Source: an uncultured Desulfovibrio sp.
GTDB lineage: Bacteria; Desulfobacterota; Desulfovibrionia; Desulfovibrionales; Desulfovibrionaceae
DNA: 5,696 nt
NCBI GenBank assembly: GCA_900541395.1
Contig: UQJT01000076.1
Location: 1 to 5,696, forward strand
Direction: 5' to 3'
The notes under the pieces: model-generated
Told to the model about the DNA's origin: nothing
The model's input: only the letters and a program-made list of their open reading frames with translations
The model's database searches: none
In this document: positions 1 to 5,696 of the stretch, in pieces
Numbering within the stretch: the first letter of the stretch is position 1
Layout of the letters: the number at the start of each line of letters is the position of its first letter
Position numbers and translations under genes: made by a program

Positions 1-20
1 CATCGAGAGCAGAGATGACG

Positions 21-57
21 ACCCCCCGCCGCCTGGAAGGCGGCATGGTGGGGGGGC
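21..57 (-). terminator. G/C-rich hairpin after the glycosyltransferase gene, possible terminator
   Basis: A perfect 6-bp stem (GCCGCC at 28-33 with GGCGGC at 39-44, five-base loop) is flanked by a run of six C (22-27) and a run of seven G (50-56), which can extend the stem across a short bulge. It lies about 30 bases past the stop of the minus-strand glycosyltransferase gene, where the tlyA unit should end. No T tract follows on the minus strand, so it is not a classic intrinsic terminator. It could be a weak terminator or a 3' end stabiliser. No gene is evident in bases 1-88. Confidence 0.35.
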
Positions 58-88
58 GAGGAGCGGACCGAGGTCGCGCGAATTCGTC

Positions 89-1138
89 TCAACGCGTTTG
101 GGAATGAGGTTCCAACAGCTTTAACGCCGCCTGCGCGGCGTCGTCCGGCGTGACCAGGGTCAGACAGCGCGGGTCGGGGCAGTCCGTGCGCGAACAGGGG
201 GAACAGGGCAGAGCGGGCCGCAGTTCCACATGGCGCGGGTCGGGGCAGGTCCACTCCGGACCGGACGCGCCGGGAACGACCAGACTGGGCACGTCCAGGG
301 CAACGGCCATATGCCGGGGCGCGGAACAGTTGCCCAGGTGCAGGACCGCCTCGGCCATGCAGGCCGCCGACAGGCGCAGATCGGGCGCTTCCTCGGGCAG
401 CAGCAGCCGTTCCGGACGGGCGCACGCGGCGCGCAGGGAGCGTACCTCGTCGTCCTCGCCGGGGCCGCGCAGGAGCAGAAAGCGCAGCTCGGGCCGAACT
501 TCGGTCAGGATATCCAACAGACGCGCGTAGGAAGCGGCGGGCCAGCGTTTGGAGGCCCGGCGGTGGGTGGGGTCGACGCTGACCAGGCGCAGGCCCTTGC
601 TCAGGCCCAGCCCGGCCAGAAACGCGCGGGCGCGGGCGCGCTCCTCGTCCGTCAGGTAGATGCGCGGACGCTCGCCGTGCCACGCGATGCCCAGGGGCGC
701 CAGCAGCGAAACCTTGGTCGCCGCCGCATAACCGGGCGCGGGACGGACCGTGTGGGTATACAGACCGATGCGGTGCCAGGGCGCGGGAAAGGACAGCCGC
801 ACCTCCGCCCGACTGAAACGGGTCAGCATACGGCAACGCGGCAGTTGCTGAAAATCCACGACCAGGTCGTAGCGCGCGGTCGCCGCCCGGCGATACCAGG
901 CCAGTTGAGCCCATAGGCCGCGCTGTTCCCGCCGGTCCAGCAGCAACAGTTTGTCGATGTGGGGGTTGCCGCGCAGCAGGGGTTCGCATTTGGCCTCGGT
1001 GAACAGGTGCAGGTCGGCCCGGGGAAAGCGTTTTTTCAGCAGTTCCAGGGCGGGCGTGGCCAACAGCGCGTCGCCGATCTGCCGCTGTTGGCAGACCAGG
1101 ATGCGGCGGGGCGCAAAGGCGGCGAGATCGCGCTTCAT
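89..1138 (-). CDS. Glycosyltransferase family 9 protein (ADP-heptose:LPS heptosyltransferase-like)
   Basis: This 349-residue protein looks like a GT-B fold family 9 glycosyltransferase. The family adds heptose or related sugars to the lipopolysaccharide core at the inner face of the cytoplasmic membrane. The N-terminal signature is at residues 18-30 (QRQIGDALLATPA), the middle SKRWP motif at 196-200, and the C-terminal nucleotide-sugar segment at 269-290 (GNCSAPRHMA followed by DVPSLVVPG). The last 40 residues carry four cysteines (C312, C315, C320, C325), a pattern seen in many GT9 proteins. The start was chosen because its ATG overlaps the tlyA stop as ATGA, a GGAG site lies seven bases upstream (1146-1149), and the GT9 domain begins about 10 residues later. 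The frame stays open far upstream, but that part is antisense-type translation across tlyA. The acceptor cannot be told from the sequence. Family call is firm; heptose specificity is inferred. Confidence 0.9.
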   Translation of the reverse strand: MKRDLAAFAPRRILVCQQRQIGDALLATPALELLKKRFPRADLHLFTEAKCEPLLRGNPHIDKLLLLDRREQRGLWAQLAWYRRAATARYDLVVDFQQLPRCRMLTRFSRAEVRLSFPAPWHRIGLYTHTVRPAPGYAAATKVSLLAPLGIAWHGERPRIYLTDEERARARAFLAGLGLSKGLRLVSVDPTHRRASKRWPAASYARLLDILTEVRPELRFLLLRGPGEDDEVRSLRAACARPERLLLPEEAPDLRLSAACMAEAVLHLGNCSAPRHMAVALDVPSLVVPGASGPEWTCPDPRHVELRPALPCSPCSRTDCPDPRCLTLVTPDDAAQAALKLLEPHSQTR

Positions 1139-1932
1139 GTCCCGGCTCCGTTTTCCGCGGGCGCGGCGGAGTCGGCCGCTTTGCGCCAGCAGGCCAGAAA
1201 TTCCTGATTGCCCTTGGGGCCCTTGATGGCGGCGGGCGTTACGCCCAGAAGGGTCAAGCCGCATTCGCCGCAGGCCAGCAAAACTTTGTCCACGGCTTCC
1301 CGGCGCACGGTTTCGTCGCGTACCACGCCTTTGCGGGTCTGGTGCGGGCCCACCTCGAACTGAGGTTTGATCAGGCCTACGGCCAGGCCGCCGGGCCGCA
1401 GCCAGCGCAGGCAGGGGGGCAATACCAGAGTCAGGGAAATGAAAGAAACGTCGGCCGTCACCATGTCCACCGGCTCGGGGATGAGAGCGGCGGGCGCGGT
1501 GCGCAGATTGACGCCCTCGCGCGAGATGACGCGGGGGTCGGCCCGCAGTCGTTCGTGCAGTTGGGCGTGGCCCACGTCCACGGCATACACCCGCGTCGCC
1601 CCGTGTTGAAGCAGACAGTCGGTGAAGCCCCCCGTGGAGGCCCCGGCATCCAGGCAGACAAAGCCCGTCACGTCCAGCCCGAAATGGTCGAGGGCCGTCA
1701 GCAGCTTGTACGCCCCCCGGCTGACGAAGCGTTCCTGCCCCACCAGGGCGAAACGGGTGCCGAGGCGGTAGGGATGGCCGGGTTTGAGCACGGGATCGGG
1801 CGTGCGCCCCGGCTCGTCCGGGGGCGGAGCCAGGACCACCTTGCCCGCCATGATCAGGCGGCGGGCCTGTTCGCGGCTGTCGGCCAGGCCTTGCTGGCAT
1901 ACAAGTTCATCGGCGCGGGCTTTGGCGATCAT
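1135..1932 (-). CDS. tlyA: TlyA family 16S/23S rRNA (cytidine-2'-O)-methyltransferase
   Basis: This 265-residue protein joins an N-terminal S4 RNA-binding domain (about residues 3-62, with the typical ADSREQARRLIMAGKV stretch at 17-32) to an FtsJ/RrmJ-like methyltransferase domain. The hinge reads FVSRGAYKL at 69-77. The SAM motif I is LDAGASTGGFTD at 94-105. The K-D-K-E tetrad expected for 2'-O-methyltransferases can be placed at K76, D161 (ADVSFIS), K189 (LIKPQFE) and E244 (GNQEF). Characterised TlyA proteins methylate 23S C1920, and some also 16S C1409; which applies here is not clear, though the short N-terminus fits the 23S-only type. The ATG at 1930-1932 was chosen because the S4 domain starts immediately after it and an AGGA lies four bases upstream. 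The frame is open to 2124, but that extension runs antisense into rpmE and has no family similarity. It is the first gene of a unit with the downstream glycosyltransferase. Confidence 0.93.
   Translation of the reverse strand: MIAKARADELVCQQGLADSREQARRLIMAGKVVLAPPPDEPGRTPDPVLKPGHPYRLGTRFALVGQERFVSRGAYKLLTALDHFGLDVTGFVCLDAGASTGGFTDCLLQHGATRVYAVDVGHAQLHERLRADPRVISREGVNLRTAPAALIPEPVDMVTADVSFISLTLVLPPCLRWLRPGGLAVGLIKPQFEVGPHQTRKGVVRDETVRREAVDKVLLACGECGLTLLGVTPAAIKGPKGNQEFLACWRKAADSAAPAENGAGT
1146..1149 (-). promoter_or_regulatory. Ribosome binding site of the glycosyltransferase gene, inside tlyA
   Basis: GGAG on the minus strand sits seven bases before the ATG at 1136-1138 and lies within the last codons of tlyA. 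It fixes the glycosyltransferase start, together with the four-base ATGA overlap with the tlyA stop, and suggests translational coupling. Confidence 0.7.
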
Positions 1933-2101
1933 GGCATCCTGCGGCGCGGCGGCGCGAAAAAACGTGGGGCTTGCATAACGGACCAAGGTGCTTATTTCTA
2001 CAGGCACTCGGCGGCCTGCGCAAGAGGGCGCGCCCCCGCACTTGCCAAAAGCGGCGTGAGAGGGTAAACCTTCAGGTTCCGCAATTCGTGAGGAGTACAC
2101 C
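1933..2101. promoter_or_regulatory. Divergent intergenic region with candidate promoters for tlyA and rpmE
   Basis: These 169 bases separate two genes that point away from each other, so both promoters should lie here. Toward rpmE, TTGCCA (2042-2047) and TAAACC (2065-2070) are 17 bases apart; a weaker alternative is TTGCAT (1971-1976) with TATTTC (1993-1998). Toward tlyA, TTGCGC (complement of 2018-2023) and TAGAAA (complement of 1995-2000) are 17 bases apart. All -10 boxes match the sigma-70 consensus poorly, so these are candidates only. A 10-bp palindrome GGGCGCGCCC lies at 2026-2035. No open frame here looks like a gene. The strong rpmE ribosome site is at 2090-2095. Confidence 0.35.
2090..2095 (+). 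promoter_or_regulatory. Strong ribosome binding site of rpmE
   Basis: GAGGAG lies six bases before the rpmE ATG. It is near-ideal in sequence and spacing, as expected for a highly translated ribosomal protein gene, and it confirms the start. Confidence 0.85.
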
Positions 2102-2311
2102 ATGAAAGAAGGCATCCATCCCAAAGTTTACAAGGCCAAAATCACCTGCGCCTGCGGCTTCGAAGTGGAAGCTCTTTCCACCAAGGGCGAAAACGTCCAC
2201 GTGGAAATCTGCTCCAACTGCCACCCGTTCTTCACGGGCAAGCAGCGCTTCGTGGACACCGCCGGCCGCATCGACCGCTTCCGCAAGAAGTACGCGAAGT
2301 TTGACAAGTAA
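2102..2311 (+). CDS. rpmE: Large ribosomal subunit protein bL31, zinc-binding type
   Basis: The 69-residue product is a full-length bL31, a small protein that bridges the central protuberance of the 50S subunit and the 30S head. It is the C+ (zinc-ribbon) form: C16 and C18 (CAC) and C37 and C40 (CSNC) match the four zinc-ligand positions of E. coli L31. The conserved KEGIHPK start and the [20 protein letters not shown] block (41-60) are intact. It is a C+ paralogue; bacteria that also encode a zinc-free copy usually regulate the pair through Zur, but I see no clear Zur box upstream. The gene is transcribed away from tlyA, and a hairpin follows 31 bases after its stop. Confidence 0.98.
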   Translation: MKEGIHPKVYKAKITCACGFEVEALSTKGENVHVEICSNCHPFFTGKQRFVDTAGRIDRFRKKYAKFDK

Positions 2312-2342
2312 GTTTTCCCGGTCTCTGTCGACGGCCGGAAGC

Positions 2343-2374
2343 GACCTCCCCGGGCACGTTCCGGGGAGGTCTTT
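2343..2374 (+). terminator. Hairpin after rpmE, probably a leaky intrinsic terminator
   Basis: GACCTCCCCGG (2343-2353) pairs perfectly with CCGGGGAGGTC (2361-2371) around a seven-base loop, and TTT follows (2372-2374). The stem is strong but the T tail is only three bases before G. It therefore probably stops only part of the rpmE transcripts. Just 39 bases remain before the next gene and I see no promoter in them, so transcripts passing this hairpin may feed the DUF1385 gene and prfA. Confidence 0.75.
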
Positions 2375-2413
2375 GCCGCTGACGGAGCGGGGAGAAAAGT
2401 AAGGAACAAGTCT

Positions 2414-3481
2414 ATGCAGCTGCGGCGTATCCTGTGCCCGGCTCTGGCCGCTCTGGCCGCGCCCGCGCCCTCCGTGTCGTCCGCGCCGTCCGAACGGACG
2501 GCGTCCTTCGAATCATGCGCCCGCCCGTCGACCGAGGCCGCCACCGTGGGCGGTCAGGCCGTCATGGAAGGGGTCATGATGCGTAACGGGCCTGTGTACG
2601 CCCTGGCCGTGCGCGCGTCGGACGGCGACATCGTGGTCGAAAGACGGCGCTGGTATACCCTGGGGGGCGGGGCCGTATCCGGCAAGCCTTTTGTGCGGGG
2701 TTTTCCGTTGCTGGTGGAAACCCTGGTCAACGGCATCCGGGCCCTGAATCGTTCGGCCGAATTTGTCGCTCCGGACGAGGCCGACAAGCCCGGCGACGTT
2801 CAATTGGCCCTGACTCTGGTCGTATCCCTGGCCATGGCCGCGGGCTTGTTCGTGGCCGCGCCCCATCTGATGGCTCTGGGCATGAAGACCCTGGGACTGG
2901 GGGGCGATCTGGAGCGGCTTTCCTTCCATCTGTGGGACGGCTTTTTCAAATTTGCCATTTTTCTGGGGTACATCGCCGCCATATCCCTGGTGCCGGACAT
3001 CCGTCGGGTGTTTCAGTATCACGGGGCGGAACACAAGGTCATCCGCGCCTTCGAGCAGGGCGGCGAAGTGTCGGCCCGATCGGCCGCGGCGTGCAGCCGC
3101 CTGCATCCGCGCTGCGGCACCACGTTCATGCTGTTTGTGCTGTCCGTGGCTATCGTGCTGCATGCGGTGCTGGTGCCGTTTTTTCTGTGGTTGTGGCAGC
3201 CGCAGAGCGCTTTTGCCAGGCATGCGGGCACCTTGGTTTTCAAGTTGGCGCTTATGGTGCCCATCAGCGCCGTGGCTTATGAAATTATCCGCTACGCCGC
3301 GCGCCTGGGCTCGTCGCTGTGGGGCCGCCTGTTGCGCGGCCCGGGCCTTATGCTCCAGTTGCTGACCACGCGCGAGCCCGACAGGGAGCAATTGGAAGTG
3401 GCCCTGGTGGCCCTGCGCGAGGCCGTCAGCCCCGAGGCCGCCGCCCGCCTGCAAACCCCCGCCTATACCGTGCTGGAGTGA
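2414..3481 (+). CDS. DUF1385 family membrane protein (YqhQ-like)
   Basis: This 355-residue protein belongs to the DUF1385 family, related to Bacillus YqhQ and often found beside prfA; its biochemical function is unknown to me. The family opening motif [15 protein letters not shown] is at 45-59. Hydrophobic, probably membrane-spanning segments lie at about 129-155, 177-194, 236-261 and 272-292. Conserved family motifs lie between them: [17 protein letters not shown] (200-216) and [11 protein letters not shown] (229-239). The C-terminal tail (about 310-340) is amphipathic. AAGGA at 2401-2405 sits eight bases before the chosen ATG. The first 44 residues are rich in Ala, Pro and Ser and lie outside the family domain. 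A GTG at 2546 (V45), with GAGG eight bases upstream, is a possible alternative start. The stop is two bases before the prfA start, so the pair is almost certainly co-translated. Confidence 0.9.
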   Translation: MQLRRILCPALAALAAPAPSVSSAPSERTASFESCARPSTEAATVGGQAVMEGVMMRNGPVYALAVRASDGDIVVERRRWYTLGGGAVSGKPFVRGFPLLVETLVNGIRALNRSAEFVAPDEADKPGDVQLALTLVVSLAMAAGLFVAAPHLMALGMKTLGLGGDLERLSFHLWDGFFKFAIFLGYIAAISLVPDIRRVFQYHGAEHKVIRAFEQGGEVSARSAAACSRLHPRCGTTFMLFVLSVAIVLHAVLVPFFLWLWQPQSAFARHAGTLVFKLALMVPISAVAYEIIRYAARLGSSLWGRLLRGPGLMLQLLTTREPDREQLEVALVALREAVSPEAAARLQTPAYTVLE

Positions 3482-3483
3482 CT

Positions 3484-4557
3484 ATGCTCGCCAAGCTGGA
3501 AAATCTGGAAAAACGCTATCTCGAACTGGAAGAACAGTTGGCCGCGCCGGACGTGTTCGACGATCAGGACCGTTACCGCAAGATAGCCAAGGCCCATGCC
3601 GACCTCGAACCCGTGGTCGCGCTTTTTCGCCGCTACCGCGACCTTCAGCGCCAGCACGCCGAAAACAGGGAGCTTTTGGAGGACGCGGACCACGAAATTC
3701 GGGGCATGGCCCAGGAGGAGCTGCACCATCTGGACAAGGAACTGCCCGAGGTGGAGCAGGCTCTCAAGGTATTGCTGCTGCCGCCCGATCCCCTGGATGA
3801 AAAGAATATCGTGCTGGAAATCCGGGCGGGCACCGGCGGCGAGGAAGCCGCCCTGTTCGGCGGCGATTTGTTCCGCATGTATTGCCGTTATGCCGAAATC
3901 ATGGGCTGGAAGGTGGAAATCATCAGCGAAAGTCCCACCGACAACGGCGGCTACAAGGAAGTCATCGCCCTTATTTCCGGCAACCGGGTATACAGCCACC
4001 TCAAGTACGAGTCCGGCACCCACCGCGTGCAGCGCGTGCCCGCTACCGAATCGCAGGGCCGCATCCATACTTCCGCCGCCACCGTGGCCGTCATGCCCGA
4101 GGCCGAGGAAGTGGACGTGGACATCAAGCCCGAGGATTTGCGCATCGACGTATACCGGGCATCGGGCGCGGGCGGTCAGCACGTCAACAAGACCGAATCG
4201 GCCGTGCGCATCACCCACATCCCCACCGGCGTGGTGGTCACCTGCCAGGATGAAAAGTCGCAGCACAAAAACAAGGCGCGAGCCATGAAAGTGCTGGCCT
4301 CGCGCATTCTGGCCGCCGAACGGGAACGCCAGCATTCGCAGGTGGCTGCGGATCGTAAATCCCAGGTGGGGTCGGGCGACCGCTCCGAACGCATCCGCAC
4401 TTACAACTTCCCGCAGGGGAGGGTGACCGACCACCGTGTCAACCTGACCCTTTATTCGCTGGATCGTTTTATGGACGGGGATTTGCAGAATATGATCGAC
4501 GCGTTGGCCGCTCAGGCCCAGGCCGCCGCCCTGAAGGCCGAGGCGGAGGGGGCGTGA
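3484..4557 (+). CDS. prfA: Peptide chain release factor 1 (RF1)
   Basis: This 357-residue protein is a complete class I release factor that reads UAA and UAG in the ribosomal A site and triggers peptide release. It is RF1 rather than RF2: the codon-recognition tripeptide is PAT (186-188, in [17 protein letters not shown]), where RF2 has SPF. The catalytic GGQ is at 230-232 within [21 protein letters not shown]. The N-terminal coiled region (1-95), the [14 protein letters not shown] block (112-125) and the [20 protein letters not shown] block (301-320) are all present. Length is normal for the family. The ATG at 3484 gives the usual [12 protein letters not shown] opening, with GGAG at 3475-3478 inside the end of the DUF1385 gene, five bases upstream. 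The frame is open to 3319 but that is overlap with the neighbour. No in-frame defect is seen. Confidence 0.98.
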   Translation: MLAKLENLEKRYLELEEQLAAPDVFDDQDRYRKIAKAHADLEPVVALFRRYRDLQRQHAENRELLEDADHEIRGMAQEELHHLDKELPEVEQALKVLLLPPDPLDEKNIVLEIRAGTGGEEAALFGGDLFRMYCRYAEIMGWKVEIISESPTDNGGYKEVIALISGNRVYSHLKYESGTHRVQRVPATESQGRIHTSAATVAVMPEAEEVDVDIKPEDLRIDVYRASGAGGQHVNKTESAVRITHIPTGVVVTCQDEKSQHKNKARAMKVLASRILAAERERQHSQVAADRKSQVGSGDRSERIRTYNFPQGRVTDHRVNLTLYSLDRFMDGDLQNMIDALAAQAQAAALKAEAEGA

Positions 4558-4591
4558 CGAGCGCCGTGGGGCGGTCCCGCGTTTTTGGAAC

Positions 4592-4623
4592 AAGGCCCGG
4601 ACGGGGGAACCCGTCCGGGCCTT
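4592..4623 (+). terminator. Perfect 14-bp hairpin after prfA
   Basis: AAGGCCCGGACGGG (4592-4605) pairs without mismatch with CCCGTCCGGGCCTT (4610-4623) around a GGAA tetraloop. It begins 34 bases after the prfA stop. The stem is very stable, but the sequence after it on the plus strand (CAAACTG) is not T-rich, and only the two T bases within the stem serve as a tail. It most likely ends the rpmE-DUF1385-prfA transcript or protects its 3' end. It may also act against transcripts arriving from the convergent gene on the right. Confidence 0.7.
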
Positions 4624-4693
4624 CAAACTGATGACAAAACCCGCGTTGCGGAGTTTGCGCCGTCGGAGAATTTTGCTTTTGAACGTATCCCAT

Positions 4694-4720
4694 TTCAAAA
4701 GCGGCGCGGGCGTCCGCTTT
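4694..4720 (-). terminator. Hairpin with short T run after the SGNH hydrolase gene
   Basis: AAAGCGG (4698-4704) pairs with CCGCTTT (4714-4720) around a nine-base loop. Read on the minus strand, the second arm continues into a TTTT run and then GAAATG, the order expected for a weak intrinsic terminator. It lies about 45 bases past the stop of the minus-strand hydrolase gene. Between it and the prfA hairpin (4624-4693) I see nothing convincing. Confidence 0.45.
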
Positions 4721-4764
4721 CACGGGCGCCTTCCGCGGCAAAGGTGCGCGGGGGCCGGACAGCT

Positions 4765-5502
4765 TCAGCGCCGCATAGTCCGGAGCTTCTGCGCCACGGC
4801 CTTGGCCACGCGTTCGTGATCCTCGGGGGTGTAGTGCAGCCCGTCGGCGCCGTGCGCCACGGGGACGACGGCGCTCAGATCCAGAAATTCGGCCCCCGCG
4901 CGGTCGGCTTCCGCCTTGAGCAGCGCGGGCAGTCGCTTCAGCTTGTCCGGCGCGCCCGCGTACATTTCGGCAAAGGGGCCGCCCTTTGCGGCGTCAAACC
5001 CCGACGGAGCCAGCACCAGCACCTGGGGTGCTTCGCCCGTGCCCAAGGGGAAGGAACGCCACTCTTCGTTCCGAACGGCGGCGATCAATCGGCCCAACGC
5101 GGCGGCCGTGGCCTCGGCGTCGCGTCCGTTGGCCGCCTGAAAATCGTTCACGCCCAGAGCAATGATCACCACGTCCAGAGGGGCGTTGACGCTGAGGGCG
5201 GACGGCAGTCCGGCCAGTCCGTTTTGCAGACTATTGTCGGATTTCGGCGGTTGATTCAGATCGGTGGTGCGGCCGTTGAGCCCGTTTTCCACCACCCGGC
5301 CCAGGTCCGGCATATCGGCCAGGCGGCCGCTCCAGCGGGTCGAGGCGGGGTACCGCTCCGCCATCGTGCCGGGCATCCAGCCCCACACGTTGGAATCGCC
5401 GTATACCAGTATTGTCCCGGTTTCCCCGGGGGCCGCCGCGGCGCTTCCGCACCACGCCAGCATCATCACGATCAGGCCGCACAGCGTTTGTCCGAGTTTC
5501 AT
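4765..5502 (-). CDS. Secreted SGNH-fold hydrolase (MsAcT-like arylesterase/acyltransferase)
   Basis: This 245-residue protein has an export signal (basic MKLGQ start, hydrophobic 8-23, AAAAP at 21-25; cleavage probably near 23) and a complete GDSL/SGNH hydrolase domain. Block I is GDSNVWGW (35-42) with nucleophile S37. Block II is ENGLNGRTT (72-80), with G74 as the likely oxyanion residue. Block III is GVND (117-120) with N119. Block V is DGLH (220-223) with D220 and H223. The strings RWSGRLA (56-62), GLNGRTTDLNQP and PLDVVIIALGVND strongly recall the Mycobacterium smegmatis acyltransferase MsAcT and related arylesterases, which act on small esters. That protein lacks a signal peptide as I recall it. 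The W before C18 argues against a lipobox, so a soluble periplasmic or secreted enzyme is likely. GAGGAG (5508-5513) lies five bases before the ATG. The substrate is unknown. It converges on prfA and follows another minus-strand gene by 60 bases. Confidence 0.9.
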   Translation of the reverse strand: MKLGQTLCGLIVMMLAWCGSAAAAPGETGTILVYGDSNVWGWMPGTMAERYPASTRWSGRLADMPDLGRVVENGLNGRTTDLNQPPKSDNSLQNGLAGLPSALSVNAPLDVVIIALGVNDFQAANGRDAEATAAALGRLIAAVRNEEWRSFPLGTGEAPQVLVLAPSGFDAAKGGPFAEMYAGAPDKLKRLPALLKAEADRAGAEFLDLSAVVPVAHGADGLHYTPEDHERVAKAVAQKLRTMRR

Positions 5503-5562
5503 AAGAGCTCCTCGCGTTGAAGGGTGGTTATGCCTGAGGGGGTTGGGGCGTTTCAGCGTGCG

Positions 5563-5696
5563 TCAGTTTTGCCGGGAGTCGTTGCCGGGGTCGGAACGCG
5601 CGCCGAAACAGCGTAGATAGGCTTCGTAGCAGCGGCCCACGGGCGACGAGGGATCGAGGCTCAGTCCGCCCAGCCGGGGCGGACGGGGAGCGGGGG
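5563..5696 (-). CDS. C-terminal end of an unidentified protein, cut by the window edge
   Basis: A minus-strand frame open from the right edge ends at TGA (5563-5565) and gives 43 residues, including LGGLSLDPSSPVGRCYEAYL and two cysteines (C22 and C29 of the visible part). The codons are G/C-rich at the third position like the neighbouring genes, and the frame stops just upstream of the hydrolase gene on the same strand, which fits a real gene end. I do not recognise the family. The 60 bases to the hydrolase start show no terminator or clear promoter, so the two may share a transcript. Confidence 0.55.
   Translation of the reverse strand, partial: PAPRPPRLGGLSLDPSSPVGRCYEAYLRCFGARSDPGNDSRQN

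Noticed and set aside
2..124. Open plus-strand frames entering from the left edge
   Set aside because: Two frames are open here, both overlap the end of the glycosyltransferase gene, and neither has gene-like composition; a G/C-rich hairpin occupies the region.
230..916. 228-residue plus-strand frame across the glycosyltransferase gene
   Set aside because: It is antisense to GT9 motifs and has low-complexity Gly/Gln/Arg composition.
1139..1900. Upstream extension of the glycosyltransferase frame to a 603-residue protein
   Set aside because: The extra 254 residues overlap tlyA in another frame, are Arg/Gly/Pro-rich and show no domain; the GT9 domain starts right after the ATG at 1138.
2026..2035. 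Palindrome GGGCGCGCCC as an operator
   Set aside because: A 10-bp all-G/C palindrome is easily found by chance in DNA this rich in G and C, and no repeat of it supports a binding site.
1933..2124. N-terminal extension of TlyA by 64 residues
   Set aside because: It runs antisense over the rpmE start and has no similarity to the S4 domain; the family start is at the ATG at 1930-1932.
2513..3454. 313-residue open frame antisense to the DUF1385 gene
   Set aside because: It is rich in Gln, Gly, His and Arg without recognisable domains, as expected for the complement of a G/C-biased gene.
3463..4698. 411-residue open frame antisense to prfA
   Set aside because: It mirrors a highly conserved gene; such long antisense frames are common at high third-position G+C. 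Its composition (His- and Gly-rich) shows no domain.
4631..4819. Small 62-residue Arg-rich plus-strand frame between prfA and the esterase
   Set aside because: No ribosome site precedes it, it runs into the end of the esterase gene on the other strand, and its composition is typical of spurious frames.
4585..5520. 311-residue plus-strand frame across the esterase gene
   Set aside because: The opposite strand encodes a complete SGNH hydrolase with signal peptide, catalytic blocks and a ribosome site; this frame shows none of these and starts inside the prfA terminator hairpin.

Overview
This is a high-G+C bacterial chromosomal window made mostly of conserved housekeeping genes, tightly packed and with no sign of mobile DNA. 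The gene order rpmE, DUF1385 membrane protein, prfA resembles that of sulfate-reducing Desulfobacterota (Desulfovibrio and relatives). High third-position G+C and an LPS-type family 9 glycosyltransferase also suggest a Gram-negative host. This taxonomic call is inferred from gene order and protein similarity recalled from memory; no search was run.

Left part (1-1932, minus strand): tlyA, an rRNA 2'-O-methyltransferase gene, is joined by an ATGA stop/start overlap to a family 9 (heptosyltransferase-like) glycosyltransferase gene. A G/C-rich hairpin just beyond the second gene may end this two-gene unit. The 169-base gap at 1933-2101 separates it from the divergent rpmE and must hold the start signals for both directions.

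Middle part (2102-4623, plus strand): rpmE (zinc-ribbon type ribosomal protein L31) is followed by a strong hairpin with only a short T tail, then a DUF1385 membrane protein and prfA (peptide chain release factor 1). The DUF1385 stop and the prfA start are two bases apart. I see no separate promoter after the rpmE hairpin, so read-through from rpmE may supply the two downstream genes. A perfect 14-bp hairpin follows prfA. The RF1 methyltransferase gene prmC, often found after prfA, is not in the window.

Right part (4624-5696, minus strand): a secreted SGNH-fold hydrolase resembling the MsAcT-type arylesterase/acyltransferases, preceded by the C-terminal end of an unidentified gene that enters from the right edge. 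This strand converges on prfA.

The common theme of the left and middle parts is translation (TlyA, L31, RF1) alongside envelope functions (glycosyltransferase, DUF1385 protein, exported esterase). I found no CRISPR array, tRNA, rRNA, insertion sequence, phage gene or defence system, and no convincing new biological system. The findings are modest points about gene starts, regulation and family variants.
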